From: Agrobacterium vitis
GTDB taxonomy: Bacteria; Pseudomonadota; Alphaproteobacteria; Rhizobiales; Rhizobiaceae
Assembly (NCBI RefSeq): GCF_037039395.1
Contig: NZ_CP146242.1
Location: 1,787,001-1,851,000, forward strand
Length of the DNA stretch: 64,000 bases
Direction of reading: 5' to 3'
Within the stretch, counting starts at the first letter, position 1. Every line of letters begins with the position of its first letter. The notes beneath the pieces were generated by a model. The model saw nothing but the letters and a program-made list of their open reading frames with translations, was not told the DNA's origin and ran no database searches. Shown here in pieces: positions 19,801 to 30,900 of this stretch. Both the position numbers and the translations under genes were made by a program.

Positions 19801-20335
19801 TCACCCGCATGCCGCGCCCGCCGCCGCCCCAGGAGGCCTTGAGCATCAGCGGATAGCCGATTTCGCCGGCCATTTTTGCCACGGTGTCCATGTCATCAGG
19901 CAGTGGCTCGGTGGCTGGCACCACGGGAACGCCGACTTCGACCGCCAGATTGCGGGCGGCGACCTTGTTGCCCAATTGCCGCATCGTATCGGATGTCGGG
20001 CCGATGAAAATCAGACTTGCATCGTTGCAGGCATCGACAAATTCAGGGCTTTCGGACAGAAGGCCATAGCCCGGATGGATGGCATCCGCGCCTGACAGTT
20101 TGGCGACACGGATGATTTCTTCGATGGAAAGATAGCTTTCGATCGGGCCGAGATCCCGCTTCAGATGCGGACCGCGACCGACCTGGTAGCTTTCATCCGC
20201 CTTGAAGCGATGCAGGGAGAGCTTGTCCTCCTCAGCCCAGATGGCGACCGTTTTTATGCCGAGCTCATTGGCAGCCCGAAACACGCGAATGGCAATTTCG
20301 GAGCGATTGGCAACTAGGATTTTGGAAATAGACAA
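16874..20335 (-). CDS. pyc: Pyruvate carboxylase
   Basis: 1153 residues, the normal single-chain length. Makes oxaloacetate from pyruvate and bicarbonate. Domains in order: biotin carboxylase (ISKILVANRSEIAIRVFRAA at the N-terminus, ATP-grasp loop SWGGGGRGMRVI, FIEVNPRIQVEHTVTE), carboxyltransferase (LLTDTTMRDGHQSLLATRMR near residue 540, metal-site HFHTHDTSG), and biotinyl carrier domain with the biotinylation motif EAMKMET near residue 1118. No break is seen. A LuxR-type regulator lies just downstream on the same strand, beyond a 105-base gap. Confidence 0.97.
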   Translation of the reverse strand: MSISKILVANRSEIAIRVFRAANELGIKTVAIWAEEDKLSLHRFKADESYQVGRGPHLKRDLGPIESYLSIEEIIRVAKLSGADAIHPGYGLLSESPEFVDACNDASLIFIGPTSDTMRQLGNKVAARNLAVEVGVPVVPATEPLPDDMDTVAKMAGEIGYPLMLKASWGGGGRGMRVIRSESDLAREVTEAKREAKAAFGKDEVYLEKLVENARHVESQILGDTHGNAVHLFERDCSVQRRNQKVVERAPAPYLSEAQRQELAAYSLKIARATGYIGAGTVEYLMDADTGKFYFIEVNPRIQVEHTVTEVVTGIDIVKAQIHILEGFAIGTPESGVPRQEDIRLHGHALQCRVTTEDPEHNFIPDYGRITAYRSAAGFGIRLDGGTAYTGAIITRFYDPLLVKVTAAGASPQEAISRMDRALREFRIRGVATNLTFLEAIIGHPKFRNNTYTTRFIDTTPELFAQVKRQDRATKLLTYLADVTVNGHPETKGRPKPSDKAAKPVIPYIDAGITDGTKQKLDALGPKGFAEWMRNEPRVLLTDTTMRDGHQSLLATRMRTNDIARIASVYAHALPNLLSLECWGGATFDVSMRFLTEDPWERLALIREGAPNLLLQMLLRGANGVGYTNYPDNVVKYFVRQAAKGGIDLFRVFDCLNWVDNMRVSMDAVQEENKLCEAAICYTGDLLNSARPKYDLKYYTALAAELEKAGAHIIAVKDMAGLLKPAAAKVLFKALREATSLPIHFHTHDTSGISAATVLAAIDAGVDAVDAAMDALSGNTSQPCLGSIVEALAGTERDPGLDPEWIRRISFYWEAVRGQYAAFESDLKGPASEVYLHEMPGGQFTNLKEQARSLGLETRWHEVAQTYADVNQMFGDIVKVTPSSKVVGDMALMMVAQDLTVDDVENPDKDIAFPDSVVSMLKGDLGQPPGGWPQSLQKKALKGDKPYTAVPGSLLPPADLDAERKTIEDKLERSVSDFEFASYLMYPKVFTDFALASDTYGPVSVLPTHSYFYGMGDGEELFAEIEKGKTLVIVNQAASAPDAQGLVTMFFELNGQPRRIKVPDRSHGASGAAARRKAEAANAAHIGAPMPGVISRVFVSAGQAVKAGDVLLSIEAMKMETALHAERDGKIAEVLVKAGDQIDAKDLLIGLEA

Positions 20336-20440
20336 ATAGGCCTCCTCTTCATCAGGCGCTCATTGTGCGCCTGCGAAGAGATCCATAGCGGTTTGCAAGA
20401 CATCGCGCAATTTAGGCACGTCAGCAGAAAGACGAAATTA

Positions 20441-21187
20441 TCAGCTGATCAGACCAAGACGATAAGCGATTGCTACCATATGTTGCCGATTTTTGGCATT
20501 CAACTTATCCTGCAATTCGTTGACGTACCAATCGACGGTGTGGTTCGAAATCTCAAGCAATTTGCTCATCTCATTCGAGGTCATACCCTCCCCGAGATAA
20601 TTGAGAATTTCAAGTTCACGCCGGGTCAGGCGCACGTCGACTTTTTGCACCGTCGACAGCAATTCGTCTTCGCCGCTTATTTCCGCCAGCCGCCAGAAGG
20701 CGCATTTCGCCACCGTGTCGAACAGCATGACCTCAATCGGGGTCAGTTCCACCGGTCGTCCGCCAATGGTCATATTGGCCAGCAATCCGCCTCGCCCGTG
20801 AATGGGGAAGACATAGCCTTCCTCCAGACCGAAGCGCTGGGCATCCATCATCATCCGCTGCATGCGTTTGAAATGCGGGTCCTGGCCAAACGCCGTCAGC
20901 GTTTCGCTCCAACGGAACGGCCGTTGCGCATGCGCGAGATAGCGAATGGCAGGGTCGATCAGCACGAATTTTTTCGTGATATAGACTTGTGGCCATTTTT
21001 CCGGCCAACGTCCTGCAATCACCAGCGACATAGGGTTTTGATCAGGTTTTGGACTGCGCACCAGGCCATAATAATCGAATTTATAAAATTCGAGGAGTTT
21101 CTCCAATTCTAGGATCAGCTCCTCGCGACTTCGGCATCCCTGAGATACAGCCAAAAACTGTATGAGATGATTGACACTCACACGCAC
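20441..21187 (-). CDS. LuxR-type regulator with autoinducer-binding domain (solo)
   Basis: 248 residues. The N-terminal autoinducer-binding domain (about 15-165) keeps equivalents of the residues that are near-invariant in TraR/LuxR: W65, Y69, D78, P79, W93 and G124. The C-terminal LuxR helix-turn-helix (about 187-245) contains LTRRELEILNYLGEG and SNHTVDWYVNELQDKL. This predicts response to an acyl-homoserine lactone or a related signal. No luxI-type synthase is present in the window, so it is a solo. Agrobacterium vitis has solos such as AviR and AvhR, but I cannot tell which, if any, this matches. It is divergent from ndvA across a 269-base AT-rich gap and downstream of pyc. Confidence 0.87.
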   Translation of the reverse strand: MRVSVNHLIQFLAVSQGCRSREELILELEKLLEFYKFDYYGLVRSPKPDQNPMSLVIAGRWPEKWPQVYITKKFVLIDPAIRYLAHAQRPFRWSETLTAFGQDPHFKRMQRMMMDAQRFGLEEGYVFPIHGRGGLLANMTIGGRPVELTPIEVMLFDTVAKCAFWRLAEISGEDELLSTVQKVDVRLTRRELEILNYLGEGMTSNEMSKLLEISNHTVDWYVNELQDKLNAKNRQHMVAIAYRLGLIS

Positions 21188-21456
21188 CCCCTAGGTCCAG
21201 CACCACACTGAACATTAACATTCTCTAATTATTATCAAACACTATTTCTTAAAATACACGTTAAGCTTATGTGTTTGTTAATTCGGCTACCTGAAATTTT
21301 ACCCATAGCAAGCATGGCGAAAAAGAGAATTCCAAAACCGGACTTTGCACAACAAGTGCGGGTCTGTATAGGCAGCGTTCAGGTTCGTCTCCTTAAAATA
21401 TCGTGATACGATGCCTCAACCGGCCAATTCGAAGCCGATCCGGAGAAACTGACGCC
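21188..21456. promoter_or_regulatory. AT-rich divergent intergenic region, luxR solo / ndvA
   Basis: 269 bases, clearly more AT-rich than the flanking genes, with stretches such as TCTAATTATTATCAAAC near 21222-21239 and TTAAAATACACGTTAA near 21248-21263. It must contain both divergent promoters. TTAA-N7-TAAT at 21215-21229 is one base off a CtrA-type box, which I consider weak. I cannot assign -35/-10 boxes. Confidence 0.45.
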
Positions 21457-23211
21457 ATGTCCCTGTTACAAATTTACTGGCGAGCCTTGCAATATCTTGC
21501 CGCTTACCGTCTGAAGGTAAGCATCGTGGTGGCGGCCAATATCATTTTGGCGGTGATCACCATTGCCGAACCGATCCTGTTTGGCTGGATCATCGATGCA
21601 ATTTCCAGTGGCAAGCCAGTCAAGGATATTCTGTTCCTCTGGGGCGGTTTTGGCATATTCAACACGATTGCCTTCGTACTTGTCGCCCGCGAAGCCGACC
21701 GGCTGGCGCATGGCCGCCGGGCCAGCCTGCTGACCGAAGCCTTTGGCCGGATCATTTCCATGCCGCTGTCCTGGCATCACCAGCGCGGCACGTCCAATGC
21801 GCTGCATACGCTGCTGCGCGCCAGCGAGACGCTGTTTGGCCTCTGGCTGGAATTCATGAGAACCCATCTGGCCACGGCGGTGGCGCTCGTGTTGCTGGTG
21901 CCGACTGCCTTTTCCATGGATGTGCGCCTGACACTGGTGCTGATCGTGCTTGGCCTGATCTATGTGGTGATCGGCAAGACGGTGATGGACAAGACCAAGG
22001 ATGGACAGGCATCCGTCGAGGGCCATTATCACACGGTGTTTTCTCATGTCAGCGACACGATCGGCAATGTCTCGGTCGTGCATAGCTACAACCGTATCCA
22101 GGCCGAAACCGCAGCGCTGAAGACCTTTACCAGCAGGCTGCTCGACGCTCAGTATCCGGTGCTGGACTGGTGGGCCATTGCCAGCGGCCTCAATCGCATC
22201 GCCTCTACGGCTTCGATGCTGATCATCCTGATTATCGGCACCATGCTGGTGCAGAGCGGCGAATTGCGGGTCGGCGACGTTATTGCCTTCATCGGTTTTG
22301 CCAATCTGCTCATCGCCCGTCTCGACCAGATGCGCCAGTTTTCGACGCAGATCTTCGAGGCGCGTGCCAAGCTTGAAGATTTCTACGTGCTTGAGGATTC
22401 CGTGCAGGATCGTGATGAGCCGGCTGGCAATCGCGATTTGCAGGCTGTGCGCGGCGATGTGGAGTTCCGTCACGTCTCCTTCGATTTCGCCAATACGACC
22501 CAGGGCGTCAAGGACGTGTCCTTCACGGTCAAGGCGGGACAGACGATTGCCATCGTCGGGCCGACCGGTGCCGGCAAGACGACCTTGATCAACCTGCTGC
22601 AACGGGTGCATGAGCCGCAGCAGGGCCAGATCCTGATCGATGGCGCCGATATCTCCACCATTACCCGCCAGTCGCTGCGCAACTCGATTGCGACCGTGTT
22701 TCAGGATGCGGGCATTCTCAACCGGTCGATTGCCGATAACATTCGCATCGGGCGCGAGAATGCGACGGATGAGGATATCGTCAAGGCGGCCGAGGCTGCG
22801 GCGGCGACCGACTTCATCGAAAGCCGTCTCTCTGGTTTCGATACTGACGTCGGCGAGCGTGGCAACCGGCTATCGGGCGGTGAACGGCAGCGTATCGCCA
22901 TTGCCCGCGCCATCCTGAAGGATGCGCCGATCCTGGTGCTGGACGAGGCAACCAGTGCGCTGGATGTCGAGACCGAAGCACGGGTGAAGGCCGCTATCGA
23001 CCGGCTCCGCCAGAACCGCACGACATTCATCATTGCCCACAGACTATCGACCGTGCGCGAAGCCGATCAGGTTCTGTTCCTCGACCATGGCCGTATCGTC
23101 GAAATGGGTGGCTATGACGAATTGAGCGCCAAGGGTGGCCGTTTCGCAGCCTTGCTGCATACCAGCGGTCTGCTAAACGATGACGACAAGGCAGTGGTGA
23201 AGGCCGGATAA
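21457..23211 (+). CDS. ndvA: Cyclic beta-1,2-glucan ABC exporter NdvA/ChvA
   Basis: 584 residues, matching NdvA/ChvA (about 588). A half-transporter with an N-terminal six-helix membrane domain (about 20-300) and a C-terminal ATPase. Walker A is GPTGAGKTT near residue 368, the signature LSGGERQR near 472, Walker B ILVLDEATSALD near 491-502, and the H-loop IAHRLSTVREAD follows. The start ATG at 21457 (MSLLQIYWRALQYL) is the family start. It exports cyclic glucan made by NdvB, encoded ~1.8 kb downstream, into the periplasm, where it serves osmoadaptation and plant attachment or infection. A strong terminator follows. Confidence 0.94.
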   Translation: MSLLQIYWRALQYLAAYRLKVSIVVAANIILAVITIAEPILFGWIIDAISSGKPVKDILFLWGGFGIFNTIAFVLVAREADRLAHGRRASLLTEAFGRIISMPLSWHHQRGTSNALHTLLRASETLFGLWLEFMRTHLATAVALVLLVPTAFSMDVRLTLVLIVLGLIYVVIGKTVMDKTKDGQASVEGHYHTVFSHVSDTIGNVSVVHSYNRIQAETAALKTFTSRLLDAQYPVLDWWAIASGLNRIASTASMLIILIIGTMLVQSGELRVGDVIAFIGFANLLIARLDQMRQFSTQIFEARAKLEDFYVLEDSVQDRDEPAGNRDLQAVRGDVEFRHVSFDFANTTQGVKDVSFTVKAGQTIAIVGPTGAGKTTLINLLQRVHEPQQGQILIDGADISTITRQSLRNSIATVFQDAGILNRSIADNIRIGRENATDEDIVKAAEAAAATDFIESRLSGFDTDVGERGNRLSGGERQRIAIARAILKDAPILVLDEATSALDVETEARVKAAIDRLRQNRTTFIIAHRLSTVREADQVLFLDHGRIVEMGGYDELSAKGGRFAALLHTSGLLNDDDKAVVKAG

Positions 23212-23231
23212 TTCAATTAATCTAGCTGGTG

Positions 23232-23268
23232 AAAAGGCGCGGTTCCGAAGGGAGCCGCGCCTTTTGTC
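23232..23268. terminator. Strong bidirectional terminator after ndvA
   Basis: A 15-bp stem (23232-23246 with 23251-23265, one G-T pair) with AAAA at its 5' foot and TTTT at its 3' foot, so it can act on both strands between convergent ndvA and the M20 gene. Confidence 0.92.
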
Positions 23269-23316
23269 TGTCTATGTTCGCCCTCAACCAGGGCGTTTTT
23301 GTTATCTTGGACGACC

Positions 23317-24480
23317 CTATTCCGGCTTTAGCCGGCTCTCAGCCAGTTCTACCCAGAATGCCGTGCCGGTCGGAATAATATCGTCGTTGAAATCATAGCG
23401 GGGATGATGGAGCGGCGGGTCGTCTTCGGTGCGTTTGGTGCCGAGGAAGAAGTAGGTGCCGGGCTTTTCCTGGAGCATATAGGCAAAATCCTCGCCACCC
23501 ATGGTCGGACGCGGCATATCGAAAACCTTGTCTTCCCCGGCAAAGCGCCTGGCAAGATCGCGCACGTAATCGGTTTCCGCCTTATGATTGACGGTGGCCG
23601 GATAGCCTCGCTCATAGTCGATCTCCACGGTCATGCCGTAGCTTGCCGCCTGCCCTTCGGCAATGGCCCGCACGCGGCTTTCCAGTTCATCGCGCACATG
23701 ATCGTCGAAGCTGCGGATGGTCAGGACCATTTCTGCCCGCTCCGGTATCACATTGCTGGCGGCACCGGCATGAAAGCCGCCGACAGTGACGACGACGGGA
23801 TCGAGCGGGTGGATATTGCGTGACGCAATGGTTTGCAGCGCCATGACGATGCTCGCGCCTGCCACGATCGGATCGCTGGTGCTTTGCGGCTCGGCACCGT
23901 GGCCGCCCCGGCCGATTACGGTGATCTTGCATTCATCGACCGAAGCCATGATCGGCCCTTCCTTGAAGGCAAAATGGCCGAATGCAATGCCGGGTTCGTT
24001 ATGCAGGCCAAAGACCGCATCGCAGGGGAAGCGCTCGAACAAGCCGTCTTCGATCATCAGCCGTGCACCGCCGAAATTTTCTTCCGCTGGCTGGAAAATC
24101 AGATGCACGATGCCATCGAAGTTGCGGCGCTCGGCCAGAATGCTGGCGGCACCGAGCAGCATCGCCGTATGACCGTCATGGCCGCAGGCATGCATCAGGC
24201 CGGGAGTGAGGCTGGCATAGTCGAGGCCGGTTTCCTCGGTGATCGGCAGGGCATCGAAATCCGCCCGTAGTCCGATGGAACGCTGACTGGTGCCATTGCG
24301 CAGGGTGGCGACAATGCCGGTGCGGGCCAGGCCCCTGGTCACCTCATAGCCCATGGCTTCCAGTTTTCCCGCCACATAATCGGAGGTGTGAAACTCCGAA
24401 AGCCCCAGTTCCGGGTGCTGATGCAGGTAGCGCCTGATCTCGACGACATCTTTCATGGCATTGGAGAAAAAGAGAGGCAT
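23317..24480 (-). CDS. M20 family aminoacylase/amidohydrolase (hippurate hydrolase-like)
   Basis: 387 residues. The metal-binding motifs of M20D amidohydrolases are intact: HACGHDGHTAM near 97-107 with the bridging Cys/His, FQPAEENFGGA near 129-139 with the catalytic glutamate, GLHNEPG, and HHPRYDFND near the C-terminus. The dimerisation domain begins around GRGGHGAEPQSTSDPI. The family hydrolyses N-acyl amino acids, hippurate or auxin-amino-acid conjugates. The substrate cannot be told from sequence. There is no signal peptide, so it is cytoplasmic. It sits between ndvA and ndvB on the opposite strand and is not an obvious part of glucan synthesis. Confidence 0.9.
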   Translation of the reverse strand: MPLFFSNAMKDVVEIRRYLHQHPELGLSEFHTSDYVAGKLEAMGYEVTRGLARTGIVATLRNGTSQRSIGLRADFDALPITEETGLDYASLTPGLMHACGHDGHTAMLLGAASILAERRNFDGIVHLIFQPAEENFGGARLMIEDGLFERFPCDAVFGLHNEPGIAFGHFAFKEGPIMASVDECKITVIGRGGHGAEPQSTSDPIVAGASIVMALQTIASRNIHPLDPVVVTVGGFHAGAASNVIPERAEMVLTIRSFDDHVRDELESRVRAIAEGQAASYGMTVEIDYERGYPATVNHKAETDYVRDLARRFAGEDKVFDMPRPTMGGEDFAYMLQEKPGTYFFLGTKRTEDDPPLHHPRYDFNDDIIPTGTAFWVELAESRLKPE

Positions 24481-24972
24481 AGTTAACCTAAAATGTGGAT
24501 GGTCTGTTTCCGATTCGTAAGCTCCGCCTCGGGCAGAGGATCCTGGATTTGTCGTTCTGGGTTTTATCGCATCGGGGCTTATCGCGTTTGGCTTTTTGAC
24601 GTCGAAGAAGAGAGGGACACCCTAACACCCGTTCAGCTTCGGTTCAAACTGCGCATTGCAGGGTGGAAGGCTAGGATGAACAGTCTTGCCGACAAATTGT
24701 CGGGACAACATCGATCTGCAAAGGTCCGGCAGATGGATGATCCCAAGCAAAGGAAGTGTTTATCGCCGTGAAACTCTGTCTAGAGCATCTCCGCCCGTCT
24801 TGCCGGATTGACGGATTACCCGGCCTGACCAAGCCTTTTTTAAGAGGCGCGTCATGGCCGCATTGATTTTCCCGCAACCGCGGGCCTTTCCCTAGGCCCC
24901 GTTGCGCATATGTAAGTGCTGCATCCACCCTATGCGGCAGATTTCACTCTTGCTGGTAACAGATTCGAAAAC
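24481..24972. other. Gap upstream of ndvB
   Basis: 492 bases between the divergent M20 gene and ndvB. The short frames here (for example 24493-24771) lack a convincing RBS or recognisable sequence, and I do not call them. It must hold the ndvB promoter. I see no clear repeat or strong hairpin. Confidence 0.5.
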
Positions 24973-27900
24973 ATGTCCCCATCTATGACGCCGTCCACAG
25001 CGCCACGCGATACAGAAACCCGCAATATCGATCATAATGATTCGATCCGGGCCACCTATCTGACAATCGATGAGTTGCAGGAAAAATCCAGGGCTCTCGC
25101 CACTTCGGTGATGAGCACGCTGCCGGGTTTCTTCGATTTCGATTTCTTCGCGCGGCATAAGGAAAACGAGCGGGAAATCCTGCGCGTCTATCGCACCACC
25201 GCCGCCGATGTTGAGGCGGGAGCGACGATTACGCCCGCTGCCGAATGGCTGCTGGACAATCACTACATTATCGAAGAAGCGATTCAGGAAGTCCGCCGCG
25301 ACTTTCCCAAGAAATTCTATCGGCAATTGCCGACCGTCAAGGTGGGCGACCGGATCATTCCCCGCGTCATGGCGCTGGCCTGGCTCTATGTGGCTCATAC
25401 CCATTCCACAGTGACGCGTGAAAGCATGACGGCGCTGGCGGAAGGCTATCAGTCCGAGCATTCGCTTGAAATTGGCGAATTGTGGGCCCTGCCTTCCATG
25501 GTGCGCTTCGTGCTGGTGGAAAACCTGCGGCGCATTTCGACCCGGGTGGAAAAATCCCGGCAGATGCGGCGCAAGGCCAATGAGGCCGCCGACGAAATCG
25601 TCCGGCTGAATGACGAGGCCGCCTGCCGCGAATATTTGAAGCAGCTGGAATCGCTTGCCGACGACAATACATTTGCGACGCAGTTTCTGTACCGCCTGCG
25701 CAACGGTTCGCAGACATCCGCCGTTGCCGTCAGCTGGCTGGAGAAGCGGTTGGAGGCCAATGGCCGCACCACCGAAGAGGCGATGGCCGCCGAGCATAAC
25801 CGGCTTTCGTCCGGCAATGTCAGCATGGGCAGCATCATCAAGGGCTTGCGCACCATCGACGATACTGAATGGTCGGTTTGGGTCGAAGAGGTCAGCCATG
25901 TTGACAAGATCCTGCGCAGCCACAGCGACTACGAAGCGCTGGATTTCGGCTCGCGCAACAGCTACCGCAACACCATCGAGAAGCTGGCGCGCCGCTCCGA
26001 CAAGAGCGAGCTGGAAATAGCCCAGATCGCCATCGATCTGTCGAAGGCCGCCGCCTCGACCGGTGATCTCTCCGATGCGCCGTCCAATGTCGGCAGCGTG
26101 TTGGTGGGCGCGCAGAAGGAGGCGCTGGAGCGTGCGGTCGGTTACCGCGTGCCTGCGCATATAGCCATCACCCGCAGCTTCAAGCGGTTGCATTGGCTTG
26201 CCATCGCCCTGCCCGTCCTGGCGCTGACGGCATTGGCTCTGGCACTTGTCGCCTGGTACCTGTCTTATGCTGGCCTGTCGGTGCCGCTGATCACGCTTCT
26301 TGTGGTGCTGTTTGCCCTGCCGGCGTCGGAAGGCGCTACAGGCCTGTTCAATACGCTGGCCACCTTTGTGCTGAAGCCGGCTCGCCTGGTCGGCTATGAG
26401 TTCAAGGAAGGCATTCCGGACGATGCCCGCACGCTGGTTGCCGTTCCCTGCATGATCTCCAAGCGCGACCATGTCGATGAACTGGTCCGCAATCTGGAAG
26501 TCCATTACCTCACCAATCCGCGTGGCGAAGTGTATTTCTCGCTGCTCAGCGACTGGCCGGATGCCAAGGTCGAAGAGACCGAAGCCGATCTCGAAGTGCT
26601 GGAATATGCCAAGCGGGAAATGGCTGCGCTGAACGCCCGCTACAACGAAGACGGCAAGACCCGCTTCTATTTCCTGCATCGCCGTCGGCTGTTCAACCCC
26701 CAGGAAGATTGCTGGATGGGTTGGGAACGCAAGCGGGGTAAGCTGCACGAGTTGAACCTGCTGTTGCGCGGCGACAAGGACACGTCCTACCTGCCGGGCG
26801 CGAACACGGTGCCGGATGGCGTGCAATATGTGATGACGCTGGACGCCGACACCCGGCTGATGCGCGATGCCGTGACCAAGATGGTCGGCAAGATGTATCA
26901 TCCGATCAATCGGCCCGTGCATGACCCGAAAACCGGTCGTGTGGTCAGCGGTTACGGCATTCTCCAGCCGCGCGTCACCCCGTCGCTCACCACCGGCAAG
27001 GACGCCTCGGTGTTCCAGCGGGTGTTTTCGATCAATCGCGGTCTCGATCCTTACGTCTTTACCGTATCTGACGTTTATCAGGACATTACCGGCGAAGGCA
27101 GCTTCACCGGCAAGGGCCTTTACCATGTCGACGCATTCGAGCGGGCCATCAAAGGCCAGATCGACGAAAATACCGTCCTCAGCCATGACCTGCTGGAAGG
27201 CTCGTTTGCCCGCTGCGCGCTGGTGACCGATGTCGAGCTGGTCGAGGATTTCCCGACCCGTTACGAAGTGGAAATTTCCCGCCAGCATCGCTGGGCGCGC
27301 GGCGACTGGCAATTGCTGCCTTATATCCTCGATCCGAAGCGTGGCATTACCTCGCTTGGCCGCTGGAAAATGGTCGACAACCTGCGCCGCTCACTGACCC
27401 CGATTGCCTGGTTCGCCGCGTCTGTGATCGGCTGGTTCGCCATGAGCCCGATCGACACGCTGATCTGGCAATTGCTTCTGATTTTCTCGCTGTTCGTTGC
27501 GCCGACAATCTCGCTGATCAACGCACTGGTGCCACGCCAGACGGATATCGTGCCAAGCGCGCATTTCCAGTCGCTCTGGGCTGATTTGCGCGGCGCCAAT
27601 GCGCAGGTGGCACTGCGTATCGTGTTCATCGCCGACATGGCCTGCATGATGGCCGATGCCATCGTGCGCTCGATGTATCGCCTCCTGGTCAGCCGCAAGC
27701 TGTTGCTGGAATGGCGCACCGCCGCCAGTATCCAGTCCGTGGCGCAAGGCAGCATTCCCACCTATTACCGCACGATGCGCTATGCGCCGACGCTGGCCCT
27801 CATCGCTTTCGGCCTATCGGCCTATGAAGCCGGTTACGGCGCGCTGATCGGCCTGCCCTTCACGCTGATGTGGGTGCTGTCGCCGCTGGTCGCCTGGTAT

Positions 27901-30900
27901 GTCAGCCAGTCTGCCGAAACGGAAGATCGGCTGCTGGTGCCGGAAGAAACCGTCATCGAGCTGCGCCGCATCGCGCGCCGCACCTGGCGCTACTATGAGA
28001 CTTTCGCCAATGCCGGCGAACACTTCCTGCCGCCGGACAATTTCCAGGAGACGCCGGAGCCGGTGGTGGCGCGGCGCACCTCGCCGACCAATATCGGCGT
28101 CTATCTTCTGTCGATTGTTTCGGCCCGTCACTTTGGCTGGCTTGGTTTCGAGCAGACCATCGAAAAGCTGGAACAGACCATCGGCACCGTCGAGAAGATG
28201 GACAAGTTCCGGGGCCATCTTTACAACTGGTATCATACCGATACGCTGAAATCGCTCGGCAACCGCTATATTTCGGCGGTGGATAGCGGCAATCTTGCCG
28301 GTCATCTGATTGCGATTTCGTCCGCCTGCCGTCATTGGGCCGAAGCCCCGTCCGCCCATCTCCAGGGCAGCCTGGACGGGATCGGCGATGTCGGCGGCAT
28401 CCTGATGGAAGCATTGAAGGAACTGCCCGACGACCGCAAGACCGTGCGCCCGTTGCGCACCCGTCTCTACGAGCGGATCATCGGCTTCAACAATGCGCTG
28501 GCCTCGGTCAAGCGCGAGCATGAATTCGCCTCGATCCGGGTGATCAACCTCGCCGTTCTGGCGCGCGACATCCAGAAGCTGGCGGCCAATCTTCACCACG
28601 AGCTGCGCTCCGACAAGAGCACGGACCTGCTGCGTTGGAGTGAGGCGCTGGTGGCGGTCTGCGAATCCCATATCGCCGATAGCGCCTTCGACCTCTCCAA
28701 CATCGAGCCACTGCGCCAGCGTTTGGCCAGCCTGCGCGACCGCAGCCGTGACCTCGCGTTCTCGATGGATTTCGCCTTCCTGTTCCGCAAGGAACGGCGT
28801 CTGCTCTCCATCGGTTACCGCGTCGAAACCATGGAACTCGATGAGGCCTGCTACGACCTTCTGGCCTCTGAAGCCCGTCTGACCTCGCTGTTTGCCATTG
28901 CCAAGGGCGATCTGCCCACCGAGCATTGGTACAAGCTGGGCCGTCAGGTTGTGCCGATTGGCTCGCGTGCGGCGCTGGTCTCCTGGTCCGGTTCGATGTT
29001 CGAATACCTGATGCCGCCGCTGGTCATGCAGGAACGGCAGGGGGGTATTCTGAACCAGACGAACAACCTGATCGTCAAGGAACAGATGAACCACGGCAAG
29101 CGCCTCAATATCCCCTGGGGTATTTCGGAAGCGGCCTTTAATGCCCGCGACCATGCGCTGGCCTATCAATATACCAATTTCGGCGTGCCCACCCTCGGCC
29201 TGAAGCGTGGCCTTGGCCAGAACGCGGTCATCGCGCCTTATGCGTCGATTCTCGCCAGCCAGTACGATCCGAAGGCGGCGGCTGAAAACCTGAAAAAGCT
29301 CCGGGCGCTTGGCGCGCTTGGCGCCTATGGTTTCCATGACGCTGTCGATTTCACTCCGACCCGCGTGCCGAAGGGCAAGACCTGCGCGGTGGTCTACAAT
29401 TACTATGCCCACCACCATGGCATGTCGATTGCGGCGATTGCCAACGTCACCTTCAACGGCTTGTTGCGCGAGCTCTTCCACGCCGATCCGGTGATTGAGG
29501 CGGCAGAACTGCTGTTGCAGGAAAAGGCACCGCGCGAAATTCCTGTGATGAGCGCCAAATACGAGCCGCAGACCCCCGGCAAGGGCCAGGCCGACCTGCT
29601 GCGTCCGGAAATCCGCACCATTACCGATCCGCTCTCCAAGGACCGCGAACTGGTTCTGCTGTCGAACGGCCATTATTCAGTGATGCTGACGGCCACCGGC
29701 TCCGGCTTCTCGCGCTGGAACGGCCTGTCCGTTTCCCGCTGGAAGGCCGATCCGACCGAAGACCGCAACGGCACCTTCATCTTCCTGCGCGATACGGCGT
29801 CGGGCGAATGGTGGTCAACCACCGCTGCGCCGCGCCGTACGGCTGAAGAAAAGACCCGCGTCGTCTTCAGCGATGACAAGGCCGAATTTACGAAGTCCGT
29901 CGGCGATATCACCTCGACTGTCGAATGCGTTGTTGCCACCGAGCATGACGCCGAAGGCCGTCGTGTCACCCTGCTCAACACCGGCACTGAGGACCGCTTC
30001 ATCGAAGTGACCTCCTATATGGAGCCGGTTCTGTCGAGCGACGACAATGACAATGCGCATCCGGTGTTCTCGCGGATGTTCGTGAAAACCGAACTTGGCC
30101 GCAAGGGCGACGTGATCCGCATCGAGCGCAACAAGCGTTCGCCGAGCGATCCGGATATCTGCGTGGCGCATCTGGTCTCCGATACGTCGGGGCCGGGCCG
30201 CAATACCGAATTTGAGACCGACCGCTACAAATTCATCGGTCGGGGTCGCACGCTGGCCGAGGCTGCGGCCTTCGATCCGAATGCGGCTCTGTCGGGTTCG
30301 GACGGGTTTACTCTCGATCCAATCGCCAGCTTCCGCCGCGTGTTGCGCGTTCCCGCTGGCAAGAAGGTCAGCGTGGTCTACTGGACCATCGCCGCCCCGA
30401 GCCGTCAGGAAGTGGATGTGGCCATCGAACGCTATCGCCATCCCGATGCGTTCAACCATGAAATGCTGCATGCCTGGACCCGTACCCAGGTCGAGATGCG
30501 CCATATCGGCATCACCTCGCAGCAGGCGGCAGCGTTCCAGCAGCTTGGTCGCTACCTGGTCTATCCCGACATGCATCTGCGGGCCGATCCGGAAACCGTG
30601 CGCGCTGGTCTTGCCTCGCAATCGGCACTGTGGCCAAACTCGATCTCCGGCGATTATCCGATCTTCGCGGTGCGCATCAATGACGAGATGGACACCGAAG
30701 TGGTCCGCGAAGCTTTGAGCGCCCAGGATTATCTGCAACGCCACGGCGTGGTGACCGATGTCGTGATCCTCAACGAGCGGGCCGCATCCTATGCCCAGGA
30801 TATGCAGCATGCCCTGGAACAGTTGGCTGAAGGCATGCGCACCAAGCAGGCCGAAGGCGGCCAGCAGCATGTGTTTGCGGTGCGCCGCGACCTGATGGAC

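Noticed and set aside
21215..21229. CtrA box candidate TTAA-N7-TAAT in the luxR/ndvA gap
   Set aside because: One base from consensus in a very AT-rich stretch. Such matches are expected by chance.
24493..24771. 92-residue plus-strand frame upstream of ndvB
   Set aside because: No convincing RBS, no family sequence, Cys/Trp/Arg-rich composition typical of chance frames.
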